NCBI RefSeq assembly: GCF_002483305.1
Contig: NZ_DLHQ01000026.1
Coordinates: forward strand, 200,069-264,068
Direction: 5' to 3'
DNA: 64,000 nt
Origin: Brevundimonas sp. UBA7664
GTDB lineage: Bacteria > Pseudomonadota > Alphaproteobacteria > Caulobacterales > Caulobacteraceae
Positions 58,364 to 64,000 of this stretch are shown one piece after another (the first letter of the stretch is position 1; each line of letters starts with the position of its first letter). Under the pieces are notes generated by a model. The model searched no databases and was not told where the DNA came from. It saw only the letters and a program-made list of their open reading frames with translations. A program made the translations under genes and the position numbers.

Positions 58364-59786
58364 GGCCTCCCCATCCGACTCCACGCCCGCTGTCGTCACG
58401 CGCTTCGCCCCCTCGCCAACCGGCTCCCTGCACATAGGAGGGGCCCGGACGGCGCTTTTCAACTATTTGTATGCCAAGGGACGCAACGGGAAGTTCCTGG
58501 TCCGGGTCGAGGACACCGACCGCGAGCGCTCGACCGACGCCGCCGTCAAGGCCATTTTCGACGGCCTCAGCTGGCTCGAGCTGTTCGCCGACGAGGAACC
58601 GGTGTTCCAGTACAGCCGCGCCGACCGCCACCGCCAAGTCGTCAACGACCTGCTGGAACGCGGCGCCGCCTATCGCGACTTCACCTCGGCCGAGGAGACC
58701 GGCCGTCTGCGCGACCTGGCCAAGGCCGAGCGCCGCACCTTCGAATCTCCGTGGCGCGACCGCGAACCGTCTGTCGATGACCTGTCCCAGCCTCACGTGG
58801 TCCGGTTCCGTCGCCCCCTCCCCGGCCAGGTGACGGTCGAGGACCAGGTGCAGGGCACGGTCAGCTGGGCCAATGACGACCTCGACGACCTGGTCCTGCT
58901 GCGCAGCGACGGCGCGCCGACCTACAACCTCGCCGTGGTGGTGGACGACCACGATATGGGCGTGACCCATGTCATCCGCGGCGATGACCATCTGAACAAC
59001 GCCGCTCGCCAGAGCCTGATCTATGACGCCCTGGACTGGACGCGTCCGACCTTCGCCCACATCCCCCTGATCCACGGCCCCGACGGCGCCAAACTGTCCA
59101 AGCGGCACGGGGCCCAGGCGGTGCATGAATATGCCGAGATGGGGTATCTGCCCGAGGGCATGCGCAACTATCTGGCCCGGCTGGGCTGGGCCCACGGCGA
59201 CGATGAGCTGTTCAGCGACGCCCAGGCGCTGGAATGGTTCGACCTGACCGGCGTGGGCAAGGCCCCGGCGCGGCTGGACTTCGACAAGCTGGCCCACGTC
59301 AACGCCCACTGGATCCGCCTCGCCGACGATGACCGGCTGGCCAAGATGACGCTGGACGTCCACCTCGCCCGCGGCCACGCCCTCGGCCCCGACGACGAAG
59401 CCCGCCTGCTGCGCGCCATGCCCTTCATCAAGGACCGCGCGAAGACCGTGCTGGAGCTGGCCGACCAGACCGGCTTCGCGCTCAAGGTCCGGCCCCTGTC
59501 GATCTATGAAAAGGCCTTGCCGATGTTGACGGGCGAATCAGGCGAGCGGATCGGCCGTCTGCGAGACCGGCTCAGGCTGTTCGCCAGCTGGGACGTCTTT
59601 GCGCTCGAGGCAGAGCTCAAGGTCTTCGCCGAGGAAGAGGCCGTCGGCTTCGGCAAGATCGGCCCCGCCGTCCGCGCCGCCCTGACAGGGGACGGCGTCT
59701 CGCCCGATATTGCGAAGACCCTGGCCGCCCTGGGCCGCGAAGAAAGCCTCGGGCGCTTGGATGATGCGCTGCAACAGACTATCTGA
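58362..59786 (+). CDS. gltX: Glutamyl-tRNA synthetase
   Basis: 474 residues. Class I synthetase with HIGH-type motif APSPTGSLHIGGARTALFN, EDTDRERS, GAPTYNLAVVVDDHDMGVTHVIRGDDHLNN and the KMSKS-type loop DGAKLSKRHGA. The C-terminal anticodon-binding part is helical. Start MASPSDSTPAV at 58362; the next ATG is well inside the motif, so this start is the only reasonable one. Charges tRNA-Glu (and possibly tRNA-Gln). Confidence 0.96.
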   Translation: MASPSDSTPAVVTRFAPSPTGSLHIGGARTALFNYLYAKGRNGKFLVRVEDTDRERSTDAAVKAIFDGLSWLELFADEEPVFQYSRADRHRQVVNDLLERGAAYRDFTSAEETGRLRDLAKAERRTFESPWRDREPSVDDLSQPHVVRFRRPLPGQVTVEDQVQGTVSWANDDLDDLVLLRSDGAPTYNLAVVVDDHDMGVTHVIRGDDHLNNAARQSLIYDALDWTRPTFAHIPLIHGPDGAKLSKRHGAQAVHEYAEMGYLPEGMRNYLARLGWAHGDDELFSDAQALEWFDLTGVGKAPARLDFDKLAHVNAHWIRLADDDRLAKMTLDVHLARGHALGPDDEARLLRAMPFIKDRAKTVLELADQTGFALKVRPLSIYEKALPMLTGESGERIGRLRDRLRLFASWDVFALEAELKVFAEEEAVGFGKIGPAVRAALTGDGVSPDIAKTLAALGREESLGRLDDALQQTI

Positions 59787-59852
59787 CATTTCACCAGACC
59801 GTGGATTGCGCCTCCCCGCGCCGATCCGCCGCCTAGCAATTCAGGGGCTGCA

Positions 59853-61154
<1,302 letters not shown>

Positions 61155-61180
61155 TCAAGCGGTCAAATACGGAACTGCGA

Positions 61181-61209
61181 AACGCCGGGGTAAAAGCCCC
61201 GGCGTTTTT
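61181..61209 (+). terminator. Rho-independent terminator after gltA
   Basis: 10-bp perfect stem AACGCCGGGG (61181-61190) with CCCCGGCGTT (61197-61206), loop TAAAAG, then a T-run to 61209. Confidence 0.9.
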
Positions 61210-61280
61210 CATTGGCGTGCGCTTTGAATGGAAGGCGGAGGTGCGATCCAGTACGCCGGGGCAACTGGGAGGCGGGCGCA

Positions 61281-61598
61281 ATGATCGAACGACAAGGCTG
61301 GGGTGAGCTCAAAGAAGGACTTGGAGCGGCCATCCTTCGAGTGCTCACGGAGCGATACGGGCGATGCACCATCGTACGCATGGCGAGCGGTAAAGAACTG
61401 AGAGTCTACGACGGTACCGGATGGGGACGGGACTACGGCGATATGTGGGAGCACGTTACCGCACGCATTACTCCGCTCTCGGAGCCGCGGCGGGACTATG
61501 ACTGCGAATTTTTCTACCTCTCTGAAGTTGAGAGCCTGCTGGATCCCGACAGCCGTGCGATCTTGATCAGTCAGGTGCCCGCGCCCGGCGAGACCTAA
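61281..61598 (+). CDS. Hypothetical protein, 105 residues
   Basis: Starts MIERQGWGELKEGLGAAILRVLTERYGRCTIVRM, cytoplasmic, no membrane segment. Contains a Gly/Tyr/Asp-rich middle (YDGTGWGRDYGDMWEHV) and an acidic end (FFYLSEVESLLDPDSRAILI). It ends 68 bp before the convergent lpxB. Base composition is slightly less GC-rich than its neighbours, which may mean a recent arrival. No family recognised. Confidence 0.6.
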   Translation: MIERQGWGELKEGLGAAILRVLTERYGRCTIVRMASGKELRVYDGTGWGRDYGDMWEHVTARITPLSEPRRDYDCEFFYLSEVESLLDPDSRAILISQVPAPGET

Positions 61599-61666
61599 GA
61601 ATCGCTTACCCGGATTTCGATCTATGGCCCTCCGGGAGCGGATCGTTCTAGGCCGGTCAGATAGCG

Positions 61667-62836
61667 CTATCTGCCAGCCTTGCCAGCAATAACCCTCAAC
61701 ACCGCATCCGCCGCGATCTCGGACGGATCGCGCCCCTCGCGCCCCATCAGGTCCAGCGCCGCCGTCTGACGCGCCGACTGCACGAAGCGCACCTGCGGAT
61801 CGGCCAGCAGCCGCCCGACCTCCGCCGCCACCTTCTCCGGCGTGGCGTCATTCTGGATCAGTTCGCGGGCGATCTCGGCGTCCGCGGCGTGGTTGAACAG
61901 GGTCGCATACCTGCCCGTGAAGAACGGCTTCATGATCGCATAGCTGAGCGGCTGGAAGCGGTAGGCGATGACCATCGGCGCCCCGGCCAGGGCCAGTTCG
62001 GTGGAGACCGTGCCGCTGGTGGCGAGGGCGACCGTGGCCGCGCGCATGGCGGCGTATTTTTCTTCCTCGCCGACGACATGGGCGCGGAAAGGCCAGGCCG
62101 CGACCCGCGCGGTCACATCGGCCGCGACCGTTCCGGCTGCGATCACGGCGACCTCGAGCGACGGATCGGCGGCCTTCAGCCGGCCGACCGCCGCCTCGTA
62201 GACGGGCGTCATCAACCGGATTTCCGACGGGCGGCTGCCGGGCAGGACCACCAACAAGGGCGCCGCGGCCGCGATGCCGCGCGAGGCCCGGAAGGCGGCA
62301 GGATCGGCGGCGCTCATGTCGACATGCAGGGCCTGCGACCCCACCACCGTCGTTGTCAGACCCTCGCGCTCGAACCACGGCGCGTCAAAGGCGTAGAGGG
62401 CCAGCAGGTGGTCGACCGCCGCCGCCAGTGTCTTCGCCCGCCCCGGGCGCGAGGCCCAGACCTGCGGCCCGACGTATTTGATCAGCGGTACGTCTGGCAG
62501 AGCGGCCCTGAACGCCTTGGCCACCCGGATGGTGAAGCCCCAGCTGTCGATCAGCACGACCGCGTCCGGCTTCTCGGCCAGGCCCAGCGCCACCGTGTCG
62601 GCTACGCGCCGCTTGACGATCCCGTAGGCCCTGAGCCCCTCCACCCAGCCGTGAATGGACAGTTCGGCGATATCGAAGGGGCTTTCGACCCCCTGTGCCG
62701 CCATGCGCGGCCCGCCGACGCCGACAAAGGCGACCTCTGGCCCCAGCCGCGCCTTCAGCGCCCCGGCGAGCCCGGCCCCCAGCGCATCTCCCGACGCCTC
62801 GGCGGCGACCAGCATGATCTTCAGCGGCCGGCTCAC
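61667..62836 (-). CDS. lpxB: Lipid-A-disaccharide synthase
   Basis: 389 residues, GT-B fold glycosyltransferase forming the lipid A disaccharide. Markers are IMLVAAEASGDALGAGLAGALK, GVGGPRMAAQGVESPFDIAELSIHGW, YVGPQVWASRPGRAK, VVLPGSRPSEIRLMTPVYEAA, and the sugar-nucleotide segment LATSGTVSTELALAGAPMVIAYRFQPLSY. ATGA-type overlap with lpxI upstream. Order lpxA-lpxI-lpxB matches Caulobacterales. Confidence 0.96.
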   Translation of the reverse strand: MSRPLKIMLVAAEASGDALGAGLAGALKARLGPEVAFVGVGGPRMAAQGVESPFDIAELSIHGWVEGLRAYGIVKRRVADTVALGLAEKPDAVVLIDSWGFTIRVAKAFRAALPDVPLIKYVGPQVWASRPGRAKTLAAAVDHLLALYAFDAPWFEREGLTTTVVGSQALHVDMSAADPAAFRASRGIAAAAPLLVVLPGSRPSEIRLMTPVYEAAVGRLKAADPSLEVAVIAAGTVAADVTARVAAWPFRAHVVGEEEKYAAMRAATVALATSGTVSTELALAGAPMVIAYRFQPLSYAIMKPFFTGRYATLFNHAADAEIARELIQNDATPEKVAAEVGRLLADPQVRFVQSARQTAALDLMGREGRDPSEIAADAVLRVIAGKAGR

Positions 62837-63663
62837 CGTTGCTCGCCCCAGACGAACAGGCCCAGCCGGTCGGCGGCCTCGATCAGCCCGGCCCGGTCGA
62901 TCAGGATCAGCTTGCCCGCAACGCCGCCGATCCCCGCCAGCCCTGCAGCCGCGGCCATCTCGATGGTTCGGACGCCGATCACCGGCATATCCACCCGCAG
63001 GTCCTGGATCGGCTTGGGCGCCTTGCCCAGCACGCCCTTGCGGTCCTCCGCCGAGCCGCGCAGATCGGCAGGCAGGCCCGCGACCCGGGCCAGCATGGCG
63101 TCCGTGCCTTCCTGGGCCTCGACCGCCAGCACCAGGCCGTCGCAGACGACTGCGCCTTGACCGATATCGAGTTCGCCCGCCTTTTCCGCGACGTGCAGCG
63201 CCTTCCTCAGATCAGACAGCTGCTCTTGCGTCGGCTGGACGGCGCCCAACGCCCCGCCCGGCAGGGTCTCGCCGCCCAGAATGTCGTCGGCCCCCTCGAT
63301 GCCAAAGCCCTCGCCCTCGAACACCGACAGGATTTTGCGCAGCAGGGCGTCGTCGCCCTGGGTCGCCGCCTTGATGATGCCGGGCAGCAGGGTCGCGCCC
63401 TTCAGGTCCGGCTTCAGGGTCTTGAAATCAGGACGGCTGACCATGCCGGCGAAACACACGCCGGTGCACCCCGCCTTCTTCAGCGCCGACAGGATCTTGC
63501 CGAACTCGGCCATGCCGGCCTCGATGCCCGGATAGCGCGCCAGGTGCAGGTCAGCGAAGCCGGCCAGCCGCACGACGAACACCGGCCGGCCTTCGGCCTC
63601 GCAGCGCGCCGCCACGGATACCGGCAGGGCCCCGCCGCCGGCGATCAGGCCGAGCTTGCTCAT
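62833..63663 (-). CDS. lpxI: UDP-2,3-diacylglucosamine pyrophosphatase LpxI
   Basis: 276 residues. Makes lipid X from UDP-2,3-diacylglucosamine, the LpxH-alternative found in alphaproteobacteria. N-terminal GLIAGGGALPVSVAARCEAEGRPVFVV, CFAGMVSRPDFKTLKPDLKG, GDDALLRKILSVFEGEGFGIEGA, and the C-terminal DUF1009 core with VVCDGLVLAVEAQEGTDAML, DMPVIGVRTIEMAAAAGLAGI. Overlaps lpxA (ATGA) and lpxB, so the three lpx genes are coupled. Confidence 0.95.
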   Translation of the reverse strand: MSKLGLIAGGGALPVSVAARCEAEGRPVFVVRLAGFADLHLARYPGIEAGMAEFGKILSALKKAGCTGVCFAGMVSRPDFKTLKPDLKGATLLPGIIKAATQGDDALLRKILSVFEGEGFGIEGADDILGGETLPGGALGAVQPTQEQLSDLRKALHVAEKAGELDIGQGAVVCDGLVLAVEAQEGTDAMLARVAGLPADLRGSAEDRKGVLGKAPKPIQDLRVDMPVIGVRTIEMAAAAGLAGIGGVAGKLILIDRAGLIEAADRLGLFVWGEQR

Positions 63664-64000
63664 TCGCCCGGCAGGCAAAGGGGACGTTTGCCGTCCTCTC
63701 GTATGAAGGCCACGATCTCCATGATCTCCGGCAGGTCGGCATAGCCGGCCCCGACCATGTCGAGGCGGTCGGCGAACGTCCCTCCGCCCTCGAACAGCTC
63801 CCGATAGGCGGCCAGCAGACGGCGGATGGCGGTCTTGTCGTAGCCCTTGCGCTTCAGCCCGATCAGATTGAGGCCGTGCAGCTGGGCGTGATTGCCCCAG
63901 GCCGAGCCATAGGGAATGACGTCGCGCGTCACGGCCGCCAGTCCGCCGACGATGGCCCCCTGCCCGACCCGCCCGAACTGGTGCACCGCGCAAAGCCCGC
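63660..64000 (-). CDS. lpxA: UDP-N-acetylglucosamine acyltransferase (3' part, cut by window edge)
   Basis: The C-terminal 112 or so residues of the left-handed beta-helix acyltransferase that starts lipid A synthesis. GFAVHQFGRVGQGAIVGGLAAVTRDVIPYGSAWGNHAQLHGLNLIGLKRKGY holds the last hexapeptide coils and the Gly-rich segment; the rest is the helical C-terminal cap (TAIRRLLAAYRELFEGGG). The 5' part is beyond base 64000. Coupled to lpxI by overlapping stop and start. Confidence 0.95.
   Translation of the reverse strand, partial: GLCAVHQFGRVGQGAIVGGLAAVTRDVIPYGSAWGNHAQLHGLNLIGLKRKGYDKTAIRRLLAAYRELFEGGGTFADRLDMVGAGYADLPEIMEIVAFIREDGKRPLCLPGE

Overview
The window is 64 kb of high-GC chromosome from an alphaproteobacterium, most likely a Caulobacterales member close to Brevundimonas. 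The pointers are 5-aminolevulinate synthase (the C4 haem route) next to glyA, the order nrdR-ribD-ribE-ribB-ribH-nusB-thiL, the run ppiD-trpE-trpG-trpD-trpC-lexA-comEC-gltX-gltA-lpxB-lpxI-lpxA, and alphaproteobacterial SOS boxes (GTTC-N7-GTTC) before lexA. Genus is inferred from gene order and protein style, not from a search.

Layout. 1-7.6 kb (minus strand): 5' part of the H+-pyrophosphatase gene, a small secreted protein, then a tightly coupled nrdR/riboflavin/nusB/thiL operon with glyA upstream. 7.5-15 kb: hemA; genes fitting valine breakdown (acyl-CoA dehydrogenase, 3-hydroxyisobutyryl-CoA hydrolase, 3-hydroxyisobutyrate dehydrogenase); and three tandem exported methyltransferase-like proteins. 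15.2-20.5 kb: hemB, an overlapping tmk-holB-tatD-MBL operon, rlpA and tRNA-Ser(UGA).

20.5-36.2 kb is an accessory block directly downstream of the tRNA. It holds a Crp/Fnr regulator, pseudoazurin, a class II ribonucleotide reductase, an outer-membrane porin, copper nitrite reductase NirK, a TonB-dependent receptor, quinol NO reductase NorB (NorZ type), NnrS, a Cys-rich YbaN-like protein and a PLP decarboxylase. It ends at a dead IS6-type element. Five TTG-N8-CAA operators lie 50-90 bp upstream of five of these genes, so I read the block as one regulon for nitrite to NO to N2O respiration plus oxygen-independent dNTP synthesis. No nitrate reductase or nosZ is present in the window.

36.3-40.6 kb is a threonine locus: thrC, and divergently an aspartokinase-homoserine dehydrogenase fusion with thrB. 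The fusion has no ACT domains. It is preceded by a leader peptide with eight consecutive Thr codons and a strong terminator, which is a textbook attenuator layout. 40.8-46 kb carries a GltB-tail-like small protein, a probable metal-linked secreted operon (LVIVD protein, DUF305 protein, small protein), an aldehyde dehydrogenase and a small zinc-ribbon-like protein. 46-64 kb is housekeeping: pyrG, secG, tpiA, ppiD, trp genes, lexA, comEC, gltX, gltA and the lpx genes, with lpxA cut by the window edge.

The most notable points are the Thr attenuator in front of an ACT-less AK-HSD; the denitrification regulon that includes a class II RNR; a riboflavin operon lacking both the deaminase domain of RibD and the zinc cysteines of GTP cyclohydrolase II; a probable CTG start for ribH; and three tandem exported methyltransferase-like proteins.
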